This document shows positions 36,548 through 48,285 of a stretch of DNA of 64,000 nt, in pieces; within the stretch, counting starts at the first letter, position 1; each line of letters starts with the position of its first letter. Source of the stretch: Myxocyprinus asiaticus (lineage: Eukaryota; Chordata; Actinopteri; Cypriniformes; Catostomidae); the NCBI RefSeq assembly GCF_019703515.2, contig NC_059356.1:27209197-27273196 (forward strand), written 5' to 3'. Under the pieces are notes generated by a model. It saw only the letters and a list, made by a program, of their open reading frames with translations. It searched no databases and was not told the origin of the DNA. A program made the position numbers and the translations under genes.

Positions 36548-37160
36548 TTTAAAGGGATATTCTGGGTTCAACACAAGTTAGGCTTAATCAGCAGCATTTA
36601 TGGTATAATGTTGATTACCACAAAAACGAATTCCGACTCGTCCCTCTTTTTCTTTTAAAAAAAGCAAAAATCGAGGTCACAGTGAGGCACTTATAATGGA
36701 AGTGAATATGGTCAATTTTTGGAAGGTTTAAATGCAGAAATGTGAAGCTTATAACTTTATAAAGCACTTACATTAATTCTGCTGTTAAAACTCATGTAAT
36801 GTTTGAGCTGTGAAGTTGTTTAAATTGAAATTTTTACAGCTGTTTTAGGGTTTGTTGACATTACATTGTCATGGCAAAAAAGTTGTAAAATTGGCAATAA
36901 CTTTACACAGAAAAGGTTAGTAAGTGATTTTATTACACTAAAATCGTGTTAACACAGATATTGTTTATGTCTTGATGCTATAAATTGAGCATTTTAACGT
37001 TCAAAAATTGATTCCTCATTCACTTACATTGCAAGTGCCTCACTGTAACCCAGATTTTTGCTTTTTTTATATATACTTACATTTTTGTGGTAATCAACAT
37101 TATGCCACAAATTCTGTAGATTGAACTTAACTTATATTGAACCCGGAATATTCCTTTAAA
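36548..37160. repeat. foldback MITE, GGATATTCTGGGTTCA family
   Basis: The left TTTAAAGGGATATTCTGGG TTCAACACAAGTTA is mirrored by TAACTTATATTGAACC CGGAATATTCCTTTAAA. AATGTTGATTACCACAAAAA is mirrored by TTTTGTGGTAATCAACATT. A near-complete hairpin of 613 bp in the last cacna1a intron. Confidence 0.88.
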
Positions 37161-37849
37161 TTACGTAGATTTAATGACAAACGATCAAGTTTGTAGTTCT
37201 CAATAGCTCACTCCCGATAATCATTGTATTATTTATGGCTGTTATTGAAGGAAATACCCAGAAATCACTTTATTTTCTGTTTAAAACTGTTTTATTTTTT
37301 TCTTGAAAGCATAACTTGAGCCTATTGTTACGCTGCTGCTTCAGTTACGCACAACTTAGCATGCAGTGTGAAAAATGTCTTTTATTATAAAATGTTATGC
37401 TATTTGTTATGCAATTAATATTGTTACAATATCAAAATGGTTTCAGATATTATGCCACAGGGATCAGAAATACTAACACCGCTCTAAATGACTGTGAATG
37501 AAAATTAATCTTTTGAACATTTAAGTAGTTTTTAAATAAAATAATTTCAACTATTGCAACAGAATTCAATAATTTTTTCTTTTTGTGTCTTTTGTTCTTT
37601 TCCCTGTGATATGTTGCTTGATGTTTGGTCATTTATTTTATTGATGTTTGCATCGGTTGCTTTGCTCTACTGCTTTGCAATGTCTTTCATTCTTGCACCT
37701 CTCTTTTTATCATCGTTTCTTCTTGTCCTTTTATGACTACACTCTTTCCTTCCTGTCTGCTGATGTCTATGTGTCATCACTTACTGTCTTCTTGTTATGT
37801 GGTTAATTTTGTGGTTCTGTTTTATTTGCCTTGTTCCATTTTCATGTAG

Positions 37850-37857
37850 GGCAGTAG
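37850..37857 (+). promoter_or_regulatory. cacna1a: tandem 3' splice acceptor, 5 nt apart
   Basis: Acceptor 1 (TAG at 37847-37849) includes GGCAG in the exon and keeps the 200-residue tail. Acceptor 2 (CAG at 37852-37854) removes GGCAG. Exon 46 ends in phase 0, so the next codon is then TAG (37855-37857) and the protein would end at ...THRQ. A GGCAG difference at this junction is known in human CACNA1A (from memory). Confidence 0.75.
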
Positions 37858-38452
37858 TTCAGTAAGCGGGAGTCCAGTCCCCTCAACCTCCGGGACCAGC
37901 ACACCCCTCCGTGGTCGGCGTCAACTGCCCCAAACCCCTGCCACGCCCCGGCCCCATGTCACCTATTCTCCCGTCGTCCGTAAACCCATCAACACCCCCC
38001 CTCCCGGCCAGCAAAGCCGACTCCCCACCTCACATCGGTTTTCGCCACCTGGCCCTAAGGCCCCGCTTCCCCCTCACCACCACCCTTCTACTACCCACCC
38101 TGGTTCTCCTTGTCATGCACACTGGGGCCCCGGCCCTTCAGAAAGTGTGGAGGGGGACGGATTCTACGATGAACAAGACTATGAGCTCAACCACCATGAA
38201 CCTCCTTCCTATGAGCAAAACCCCATCCAGGACAACCCTCATCCCCATTCTCCCAGGACTTCCCGCCACACAGCTCCCCCTCAGAGTCAGCCGCATCCCC
38301 GACGCATGCCCAATGGCTACCGTGCCTCCTCACCCTCTCCGCACCATCACGCCCCCACCCACCCAGGAACTCATAAGCCTCCCCACCCCAGAGTTCCCAG
38401 GAAGGGCCTCCATGAACCCTACAGTGAGATTGATGATGATGATTGGTGCTAA
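37850..38452 (+). CDS. cacna1a: cacna1a exon 47 (terminal coding exon)
   Basis: Encodes the last 200 residues and TAA stop of CaV2.1. It opens [52 protein letters not shown] is the proline motif bound by RIM-BP SH3 domains in CaV2 channels. The end, [15 protein letters not shown], matches the DDDWC tail that binds PDZ domains of RIM and Mint1 (established for the family). Where human has the CAG/polyglutamine tract the sequence has only PPPGQQSRL. The middle is Pro/His/Ser-rich. The acceptor TGTAG|GGCAGTAG is followed five bases later by a second AG whose use would put TAG in frame directly. The correct frame is shadowed by a long ORF in another frame. Confidence 0.95.
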   Translation, partial: GSSSVSGSPVPSTSGTSTPLRGRRQLPQTPATPRPHVTYSPVVRKPINTPPPGQQSRLPTSHRFSPPGPKAPLPPHHHPSTTHPGSPCHAHWGPGPSESVEGDGFYDEQDYELNHHEPPSYEQNPIQDNPHPHSPRTSRHTAPPQSQPHPRRMPNGYRASSPSPHHHAPTHPGTHKPPHPRVPRKGLHEPYSEIDDDDWC

Positions 38453-40426
38453 CCTCAGGGAAGAGAGGAGCCAGGGAGGGTGGGGGGATGGCAGTAATGG
38501 ATTCTGGAATGGACTGCAATCATACAGAGAGGCCAGCTCAAAGAAAACAGGGATATTGGCAGATCCCTCGCTTAGTCTGAACTGTACAGGGAAACACTAG
38601 GCAGTGTGCTGAATGTCCACAGGGGAAATCGAGGCATGGTTCTTTTCTTTCTATTTCTTGTTTCTTTTCGATTCCTCTGCTGCCAAGTGTTTCCCTGAAA
38701 GGGGATGGACTGCTTACAGTGAATAAGAAGACTGGGGAGGTGTGTGAAATCAATGAAAAGATTATGAAATCCTGTTCTTAGCCTTTTTTTCTGAAGAAAA
38801 GAAAATTCTCTATGTTTTGATAAGGAGGGGGAGTGTCTGAACTTTTTATTTTCAGGATGTTTCATGCAGTCTCTCCTTAAATCACAGGCCATACTGTCGA
38901 TGGCAGAAATTCAAAATATAGGACACTCTTTAACACTCGTAAAGGAGGATCGCTTTTTATTTTGCAGAACTTGACTGGCAATTTGTTTACTGCAAAAATC
39001 AGTCCAGATGCTGGGAAATATTGATGAGTTTTATCATCTCTGTTTACTGTTAGTAATTATACCAGTGAAAGTGAGCCATTCGCCCATATATGTACGTTTT
39101 GGGTGGGTGGGTCAAGCGCTTTGGCCTATCAGGTTGGGATGGGCGGAGTTGAACTTACCTGGACTGGAGAGCCCACCCTGCACTTCGCACACCCATCTCA
39201 AGAAAGAAGAACCACAGAAAAATGGTAGAGAAAAAATGAAAAGTTCTTCACTCTTTCTTCTTCTATGGCTTTGTCTGCCTCTCATTGGAAACACTGGAGT
39301 TTGAATCTTCTGTTGCACTGCCCAGAGGAAAAAAAAAAAAAAAATCCCTTGGAAATCCTGCATGATTAAAAAAACAAAAACAAAGAAACTTTGGATAAAA
39401 GGGGGAAAGGGGGGATAAATTCCTTGGCTCTTTTGTCATGTTCATGGAGTTCACTCTCTCCGATCAGCACCCTCCCTCTCTCTCTCATGACTCTCTGATA
39501 TCCCTTTCTCCTATAGGAGTGTCTAAAAGGGGCCATTGCTAACATTCAAACATCTAACTACTAATATAAGGGTGAATAGAGAGGTGTTTTTTATGTTTTA
39601 TAACAGATTTGGTTAATAGCACAATATATGTTTGAGCTAGAAAATTTGTATTTACATTCCTCTGTCATTGTACAGATAATTTGCTTACTTGCACAAAAAC
39701 ACAGATATAATAGCACACAGACATAAATACACCAACAAACAAACAAACAAACACATATAACAGGCAAAAGGCATCTCTAATTACTACATGTGATTATTTT
39801 CCCTTACATCCTAATAAGCATGTTATTCCAGTCTTCCAGGGTATAATACAGAGGAGAGAGAGAGAGTTGGGGTGGAGAGAAGAGAGAGAGAACCTCTCCA
39901 TCTTTAGATATGATTTCTTGTTGAAAATGACCATGTGTATTATGATGATAATTGATGATGAAGACTATGATAGTGATGATGATAGTGATGTTGACACTGA
40001 TGGTGATGTTGATGATGTTTTTAATTTCATTTTGTACCTGTTTTTTGTATTTGACTCAACTGCTCTTTGCATTGCCATACTTGTTTTCATGTGATTTTTG
40101 TGTAGATGGTGCGTGGAGCTCTGTGACAGTAATCTATTGTGGGCCATGACAGAAAACACATCTGTCCTTCAACCAGTGTCCTCAGTAGCTCTTTGAAATT
40201 GGCTATTTCCATGGAAACACACTCTCAACCATATCAGCGATCATTAATGACAGTTTGAGGCATGCTTCATCTGATCTCAAGTCTCTGTACCTGTGAACAC
40301 TTTATCAAAAAGAAAAGAAGAATGAAATTTGACTTGTCCTATTCAATGTTGATATAAATGTGACATTGGGTTCTTTACAGGGGTTTTGGATATTAACATT
40401 AGTTCACAGGGATTATTTTAGTTAAA
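38453..40426 (+). other. cacna1a: cacna1a 3' UTR (start) and downstream flank
   Basis: The sequence directly after the stop is the 3' UTR; its end is not settled. A weak ATTAAA at about 39365 follows an A-run at 39329-39344. Other AATAAA signals occur much further downstream (44757, 44804) but would imply a UTR of more than 6 kb spanning repeats. A GAT/GAC repeat lies at about 39940-40016. No other gene was recognised. Confidence 0.5.
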
Positions 40427-41756
40427 TTAAAGAAATAGTTCACCTAAAAATGAAAATTCTGTCATCACTCACCCTCATGTATTTTCAAACCTGAATGACT
40501 TTCTTTTTTTCCGTGGAACACAAAAGGAGATGTAAAACCTTGTCTACATCAGACGCGAGCGGTGCGGCATGTCGTGTCAGAAGCAAAACACTCCCATTGT
40601 AATCAATAATTCTGTCTACACTGGAAGTATATGTTGCATTGCATCACATCACGCCGACAGTTAACGGATGCACCATTGCTGATGCGCTGGCAGCAGAGCT
40701 ACTCTTGTGACTTTATTATCCCATCCATCTAAAATAAAATGATTTTACTTACCAAATATCATACATGTGAAACTTGCCATGAATTTTATTTGCTAAATAT
40801 TTAAATAACTTCGGACCATTTCATCAAAGCCCGCTCGTAATGTTTCTGTTCTCTGGTCTACTAATTTAAATAATCTTTTGTTTCTAACCACGTTTGCACA
40901 GTTTTAGCAACAATAAAATTGTAAAAATTATTCTATAATAAGTAAATGGTAATACCAATGGATTTCTGTTAAAAATAAATAGGATACAGCAGGGGGTGTT
41001 GAGGCTTTTTGAGCTTAAGCCCCTGATGTATTGTCCAAGGCCCCTGATCTTTTTTGAAGATTCACACATGTTTTACTTCACAAATAAAATTAGTTTTATG
41101 ACTTTGACTTTGTTCACCTAGTAGTCCATGATGAACAGCAGTTGGCGTTGGCTGTGGTAGATTAACGCTTGCACGTTCATTCACTTCAGTGCAGAAACGA
41201 TTGGTTGGCTGAGGTGTTGGCTGGGTTTCTGGGGTAATAACTAATACAAACAGCAAGAGTGCTGGGAGTCATAATTGTGTTTGTTTGTTCAAACTCTTTA
41301 AAATGCAGAATGTTGAAGGTAGTGGTATAGAATACAATATTAATCGTAACACATTTTAACACATTTTATTGTTGGGGGGGGGGGGGGGTTCTCTGGGGGC
41401 TATGCCTATAATCACTTCTATCCATAGCAGCTCCCCTTAGGTACATGGTATTTATTTACCCTTTTAACCATTGCTGAAGTTTATGCGAGCTCACAGCTTT
41501 CTGCACACCATTTTTAACATTTACTTGGATGAGTCCAGCGTAGACAGTCTCAAGTCATTGCCGGTGTAGATAGGTTCTTAGGCAGAATGTTGGCCTCAGT
41601 CACCATTCACATTCATTGCATCTTTTTTCCATTTATTGAAAGTGAATGGAGACTGAGACTTAAATTCTGTCTAACATATCTTTTTGCGTTTGACAGTGAC
41701 AGAAGAAAGACAATTATACAGGTTTAGAATGGCATGAGAGTGAGTAAATGCAGGGC
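40427..41756. repeat. GGGATAGTTCACCC-family MITE with internal insertion
   Basis: The left TTAAAGAAATAGTTCACCT then GAAAATTCTGTCATCACTC, and the right GGCATGAGAGTGAGTAAATG, are the arms of the MITE. Between them lies extra DNA of about 1 kb starting near CTTGTCTACATCAGACGCGA (40544) and ending near GTAGACAGTCTCAAGTCATT (41544), plus a G-run at about 41375. Confidence 0.6.
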
Positions 41757-41912
41757 TCCCTGTTCTTCTGTTCTATTCTATTTGCAAAAGGAACGTTTGG
41801 GAGTCTAAAATTTGTGTTTCCTACTGACACACTAAAGCTGAAGATATAAAAAAACCATCTTAAGACAAATGTTTGTGTGAAACATCTTATGTGCCTAAGA
41901 CTTTTGCACAGT

Positions 41913-41913
41913 A

Positions 41914-41990
<77 letters not shown>
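41913..41990. repeat. (TA)n microsatellite
   Basis: About 38 TA units immediately left of the Tc1-like element at 41991. Confidence 0.95.
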
Positions 41991-41993
<3 letters not shown>

Positions 41994-43210
41994 GCTGATC
42001 AGCCACAACATTAAAACCACTGACAGATGAAGTGAATAACATTGATTATATTGTTACAATGGCACCTGTCAGTGGGGTGGGATATATTAGGTAGCGAGTG
42101 AACAGTCAGTTCTTGAATTTCATGTGTTGGAAGAAGGAAAAATGGGCAAGCATAAGGATCTGACTGGCTCTGACAAGGGCCAAATGGTAATAGCTAGACG
42201 ACTGGGTCAGAGCATCTCCAAAACAGCAGGTCTTATGGAGTGTTTCCGGTATGCAGTGATTAGTACCTACCAAAAGTGGTCCAAGGAAGGACAACCGGTA
42301 AACCGGCAACAGGGTCATGGGTGCCCAAGGCTCACTGATGCGCATGGGGAGCGAAGGCTAGCCCGTCTGGTCCAATCCCACAGAAGAGCTACTGTAGCAC
42401 AAATTGCTGAAAAACTTAATGCTGGCCATGATAGAAAGGTGTTAGAACACACAGTGCATCGCAGCTTGCTGCGTATGGGGCTGTGTAGCCGCAAACTGGT
42501 CAGAGTGTCCATGCTGACCCCTGTCCACTGCTGAAAGCGCCTACAGTGGGCACGTGAGCATCACAACTGGTCCATGGAGCAATGGAAGAAGTTGGCCTGG
42601 TCTAATGAATCACGTTATTTTTTAGATCATGTGGACGGCTGCGTGTGCGTCATTTACCTGGGGAAGAGATGGCAGCAGGATGCACCATGGGAAGAAGGCA
42701 GGCCATTGGAGGCAGTGTGATGATCTGGGCAATGTTCTGCTGGGAAACCATGGGTCCTGGCATTCATGTGGATGTTACTTTGACACATACCACCTACCTA
42801 AAGATTGTTGCAGACCACATACACCCCTTCATGGCAATGGTATTCCCTGATGGCAGTGGCCTCTTTCTGCAGGATAATGCACACTACCACACTGCAAAAA
42901 TGGTTCAGGAATGGTTTGAGGAACATGACAAAGAGTTCAAGGTGTTGACTTGGCCTCCAAATTCCCCAGATCTCAATCCAATTGAGCATCTATGGGATGT
43001 GCTGGTCCAACAAGTCTGATTTATGGAGGCCCCACTTCGCAACTTACAGGACTTAAAGGATCTGCTGCAAACATTTTGGTGCCAGATACCAAATGACACC
43101 TTCAGAGGTCTTGTGGAGTGCATGCTTCGATGGGTCAGAGATGTTTTGGTAGCACGAGGGGGACCTACACGATATTAGGCAGGTGGTTTCAATGTTGTGG
43201 CTGATCGGTG
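41991..43210 (+). mobile_element. Tc1-like element, second lineage, inactivated
   Basis: The termini GATCAGCCACAACATTAAAA CCAC (from about 41997) and GGTTTCAATGTTGTGGCTGA TC (to about 43206) are inverted. The 1.2-kb element is flanked by TA/TG simple repeats on both sides. It holds a broken transposase and is unrelated at sequence level to the 5977 and 30767 copies except for shared DDE motifs. Confidence 0.85.
42142..43178 (+). pseudogene. Tc1/mariner transposase pseudogene
   Basis: Starts [20 protein letters not shown] with the helix-turn-helix and [20 protein letters not shown] region readable to a TGA at 42532. The frame then reads KRLQWAREHHNWSMEQWKKL with AWSNES where WSDES is expected, so the first catalytic Asp is Asn. 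A frameshift follows near 42640. The last part (to 43019) has LQDNAHYHTAKMVQEWF and PPNSPDLNPIEHLWD before another early TGA. By my count 36 residues separate the second D and the E. At least three disabling changes make it inactive. Confidence 0.85.
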
Positions 43211-43221
43211 TGTGTGTGTGG

Positions 43222-43312
<91 letters not shown>
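43211..43312. repeat. (TG)n(TA)n microsatellite
   Basis: TG repeat to about 43240, then about 36 TA units. Apparent ORFs of alternating Tyr-Ile come from this tract. Confidence 0.95.
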
Positions 43313-43315
<3 letters not shown>

Positions 43316-46300
43316 TCTGTTACTCAATCTAATTATAGGCTATTTAATTTATCAAACACATTATACACTGTCATTCCCAAAAATGAGCCCAAAAGTCAAA
43401 CAGACGTTTGTGTACATAAACGTTGAAAAGTTAACTGAGCTCCACTACCTCTACTTGATCAGCAGATGGCGCTGTGATCTACATTGTTCAGCAGACAGCA
43501 GCCCTGGCTCTAACTGTCAATCTCACCTTTTTCTGTTCCATGTCAATGACCTGTACACTGAAAGTAGTACTATGTGTCTGTCACCAATGGTGCACCGTTC
43601 TGTGTTCAGGAAATGTAACACAGCCAATCAAACTGCACAGGAACATGTAACACAGCCAATCAAACTGCATGAGTGAAAAAATGACGGGCCTTTTCTGCCA
43701 AAATGTGTCTCTTGTGTCCCACTGATCTTTGTCTCCTTGGCCCATGTTACCATTGTCATTTCAGTCTTTACAGGCAGAATTCTCTGTGGAATGGCCGAGT
43801 ATACACAGACGCACTGCCAAACGAGTCAAACTTTGCAACATGTGCAAATTATACAGTGTATGTAGCATTTACTAACGTATTATTATCACGCACAGCCCCA
43901 CTTCAGTAACTTGTATGTAGCATTCTTGATGTGGTGTAAGAGTGAAAGAATCTGCTAGTTTGTGGCTCAGAGAATTCTCCTTTGAGGCCTAACTGTATGT
44001 TTTAAATGTGTCCACAAATGATTGGTGAGTATTGTTCTCAAGACTCGAAACACTCAATACAGAATCCAGGTTCCATATGTCTCCCCTTGCTAGTTTAGCA
44101 TTACAAAATTTTGTTGTAATTTGAATAGTTTCTCTGAAAACTGCACTCTTAGAAATGTATTATTGAGATTAATCAGTGCCTTATTCACCTTTGCTAAGTC
44201 ATAGGCATTTAATTTAGAATGCATGCCCCTACCTATACACATTTATAGCACTGCAATGTGCCTATTTGCAGTGATACGGTCTCTCTGAATTTCTCATTTT
44301 GTCCACGACAGACGTTTAGCTCCATAATTTGAAGACTCCAAGGTTTTATAAAGACAGTATTTATATATGCAATTCGAAACCATGTTGAGTTGCAAGAGTA
44401 AATAGGAAATGATGTATCTGTATGTTTGTGAACGTCTGTGTGTATGTGTGTGTATACAGAATGTGGTCAGGACCAAGAGGAGATGTTCAAAGTCAAAATT
44501 CACAGCGAATGATTTTGCAGTCATGCTCATTTGCATGCATAATGTACTCTCAACTTCTTGCTGTGTGTGTTTGTGAGTGTGAGTATGAGGCTGTGAGAGA
44601 AAAGAGGAGCACCAGTCTTGATAGGGCATTTTCATTTCTCACTGTCTGTCATTACAATTCATCACGACTAATAACCTCAGTCCATGTTCTGCTAACAAGT
44701 GAACATTAAAATACAGTGCTAACAAGCAATGTGGGAGTCATATTGTCAAAAGAGGAAATAAAAAAAGTTTGTTTTTTCTTTTCTTTTTTTTTCTTTTTGG
44801 AAAAATAAAAATGTAGAGAAGTACTTACCTCGAGAACTGCATGTGCTATGTGCATGCCACGGCACTTGTTTAAAAGTCAACTGCAGGAATTTAAAAAAAA
44901 GAATCTAGAAAAACACAAGTACAGGTAATTTTTTATTTTTTTTTATTTATTTTTTGTAATATATTCCTTTATGCTCTATTTTTTAAAACAAACAAAACAA
45001 AAATCCAGGAGGTGTTCTGGGAAGAAAATAGCTTTTGTGGGATTTGAAAGTTGTTGTTTTTTCTGTTTCTACCTGTTTTTTTATTTGTTTTGTTTTTTTC
45101 TTCTGCAAACTAGAAGGAGAGACACTTCAACATGTTCAGGGCACATTAAAATGACAATACTGTCACAAAAAAATAATATTAAAAAAAATAAAAGAGTCTA
45201 GAAGAAAAATCTTGCTGTGTTTCAGTTGGACCGGAAGTGTGCACATTACTCTTATGTATTTTTGTTCTGATTTCTCCCCTCTCCGTCCTCCTCCTTGGCT
45301 TTCACTGCTATTTGGAGATTAGTTTTGAGATTCTTACACAGTCCCACAAGAATGTGAATAACAGTAAAGAGGATGCACTCATTTCTTTGTGTCATCTCCA
45401 CTTGTGTGCTCTCAATCATGCCCTGTCTTGCCAGATACATCCACTTTACAGAGGTAATGAAAAGTTCTGTATGAACTTTATCTGACATGTTAGAGGGATC
45501 AGCCTACAGAAGTAGTCCTGGGATGCCTTTGGAGATCCTTGTGCCTTGGTTACATTGAGTATAGTCAGAAGAATGTGCTCTGAGCAGGATTTGACTCAGT
45601 CCATTCACTGCTTTCAGTTACACACACTGCTTGCAAAACTTTGAGAAACCCTACAATATATCCAGTGGGGTTCAAAAGTCTAAGCTGCATCCACATTGAA
45701 AATTTGGGATTCAGTATCTAAATCTAAATATTTAGGATTTCTACATCAGTAATCAAATTAGCAAATTTGTGACACTGACCATGTTAACTCCTTTGTACAA
45801 AAGGTCAGATTTCCATGCTTCCATTAAATAAAAAAAGAGGCTTTTTGTAGGAGTCCATGTCAACTTGAGTGTATTCTTTCATTATGAAATGCATGCTAAT
45901 TTTTTTAGTTCAGCTTTGTTCAAATTGTTATGCTAATAATATCAACTACAATGGAAAAAAACGCTGAAACATTTCCAAGTAGACTTTTGAACACCACTGT
46001 ATATTTTCCAAATATACATTTTTGACATTAATTTTGAGCTACTATATCTTTTGGTGGCATGATAAAAGCTCCACTTGCCCCTTTTCTTTTACCCTTGTTC
46101 TGCCCTTTCCTGATCCTGCGTGTGTGCCTTTTTTTGTGTGTGTGTGAAGTTCTGCTGAGCTGAGTGCTCTAATGTCGTTTGGTCAGGAGATTGCAGCAGC
46201 TACAGTGCATTCCTGTGAGATTTCAGACACTATAGGCTCAGGTTTCACACTCAAAAAAGGGGAAGGGTGGGGGAAGCTCATCCCATTAGCAGGACAACTG

Positions 46301-46814
46301 ATTGGCCACACAGGCATTCATCAGCACCCCTTCCCCTTGGCTGGCTGCTGTATGTCAGCCAGATGTGCGGATGTGTGAAGGGTGCTGTCCTTCCTCTAGT
46401 CTATTAATACCTCCTTTCACTCACTCGCACATTCCTCTCTCACTCTGCCTGCGCCACTTCCTGCTCCCTTCCCCCTTCTGTCCTGGGGCATGGATCACAC
46501 ACAAAATTTGGTGTCAATTACATACTTTCTCCATCTACATATAATTTACAGTGTTTGTAAAAATAATATGACACCACCACAATAATGTCAATCAAATCTT
46601 CAATCAAAACTAAAAGACTCCTATTTGAGTGTAGAATATCTGTTAAAACTATCTGTTTCACTATATTATTATCAACTAAGCTTTTAAAATGGCCAGTAAC
46701 AGTTGCTTTTTGATTGTGTTAGTTAAAGTTAGAACTGATAACTTGCATAGAATAGCATGGTGCCTTGATCCCACCACAGAATAAAAAAAAATAAACAGGT
46801 AATTTTTACTTTAT
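43313..46814 (+). other. intergenic DNA between cacna1a and ier2, no gene seen
   Basis: Mostly unique-looking sequence with T-runs at 44763-44800 and 44935-44955 and AATAAA signals at 44757 and 44804. It could include distal 3' UTR of cacna1a. No conserved protein frame was recognised. Confidence 0.45.
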
Positions 46815-46908
46815 TTTGTGCGATTCCAAGATATAAAGATATAAAGTCACGCTTGTCCATTTAAATCTTGCAATTGCTAGGTATAAAGTCGCAGTTATGA
46901 GAAATAAA

Positions 46909-47885
46909 GGTAACACTTTACAATAAGGTTCCATTTGTTAACATTAGTTAAGAACAGAAGTTAACATGAACTAACAATGAACAACTGTATTTTTATTAAC
47001 TAACATTAACAAAGATTAATAAATGCTTTAAAAATATATATATTGCTAATTGTTTGTATTTGGTACCTACACTGTAAAAAAAATCCTGTTGTTTTAAAAA
47101 CAAAACTGACAGCTATGGCTGCCAGAATAATTATGTAAAAAATACAGTAAAAATGCAAACAACTTTACAGAACAACCTGTAAATTTTACAGTTTAAAACT
47201 GTTGTAATTTACATGACCACAATGGCACTGTAAAAAAAAAAAAAAAAAAAATCTGTTAAATTTACAGTAAAAGAAAAAAAGTCATAAACTTGATATTAAC
47301 CTTCTGAAACTGTAAAAATCTGCTTTTTTATTTTATAAGATATGGTTAATCGCCATAAAAATTACAGAAGAGCACATGATGACATGAAGTTTACAAATAG
47401 TGGCTCTTCCAGGAGAAATGACCAATAAACATGTAGAGACATTGCTCAGTGTCACTCACACATCAGGGTAACACATGTGAAATTAAAATTATGCAGTAAA
47501 CATTAACTAAACTACATCAAATATAACACAGAACACACCAATGTATGTAACTGATAATTGTGGGAATGCCCGATTATTGTTTTTACTGTAATTTTAAAAA
47601 TAATTTACTGTAAAAAGTAAATGTACTCTCTTGTTAAAAATTATGTAATTTTTTTACCATTAATTATACAGGAAAATCATACTTTTTACATTTAAAAAAA
47701 TGTATTGCTTTTTAAAATATAATAAAAAATTTTAATGTATATTTTACAGTTAATATTCGGTAATCAATTAACGTTTTATCTTTGTAGCATTTTTACAGTC
47801 TTTTACCATTAAAATTACAGACATTTTTTACAGTGTAATGTATTAACTAATGTTAACAAATGGAACCTTACTGTAAAGTGTTACC
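46909..47885. mobile_element. MITE with GGTAACACTTTACAATAAGG termini
   Basis: The left GGTAACACTTTACAATAAGG and the right CCTTACTGTAAAGTGTTACC are inverted, with GTTCCATTTGTTAAC mirrored by GTTAACAAATGGAAC. A shorter uninterrupted sister lies at 51788-52104. The excess length is due to the element nested at 47070-47835. Confidence 0.85.
47070..47835. mobile_element. nested MITE with CACTGTAAAAAA termini
   Basis: The left CACTGTAAAAAAAATCCTGT and the right TTTTTTACAGTG are inverted and flanked by TA on each side (CCTA|CACTG, CAGTG|TAATG). The same family, uninterrupted, lies at 55001-55794. An internal CACTGTAAAAAA restart near 47226 suggests a duplicated or second copy. Confidence 0.75.
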
Positions 47886-48285
47886 GAAATAAAAGCTGAC
47901 ACAGAGAAATTTTATCAAGTCAAAATTGCGATAAATAATCAATTGTGAGAAATAAAGTCGAAATTGCAAGATTTAATGCCACAATTGCAAGATATAATGT
48001 TGAAATTGCATGATAAAAACTCACTATTGTGACATATCTTGAAATTGTGAATTACAAAGTCACAACTGTGAGATATAAAGTCAAAATTACCTCAATTTTT
48101 ATTTATTTTTTATTACATGGCGGGATCCAGTTTCTATAGAATAGACCTTGTTCAGAGTAGCAGTCTTCCATATTTAATGTTTAACGTGAATGAAAACTAG
48201 ACTGTGAGGAAGACTTAAGCTATGTCCTAATATGCGTACTTCCCTACTATAGTATGCCAAAAACAGTATGCCAATGGAGTCGTAT

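Larger units (their letters stand above)
46815..48095. repeat. ~20-bp minisatellite (AAATTG-GAGATATAAAGTC) split by MITEs
   Basis: Units such as GCAGTTATGAGAAATAAAG, AAATTGCAAGATTTAATGC and ACAACTGTGAGATATAAAGT C occur on both sides (about 46815-46908 and 47886-48095) of an inserted MITE. Units are diverged but share the ATATAAAGTC or AGAAATAAAG core. Confidence 0.65.

Noticed and set aside
37911..38600. 229-residue ORF overlapping the last cacna1a exon
   Set aside because: Frame shadow. The frame matching CaV2.1 starts at 37850 and ends DDDWC at 38452.
39867..40149. Asp-rich ORF
   Set aside because: Translation of a degenerate GAT/GAC simple repeat; not conserved-looking and without flanking gene structure.
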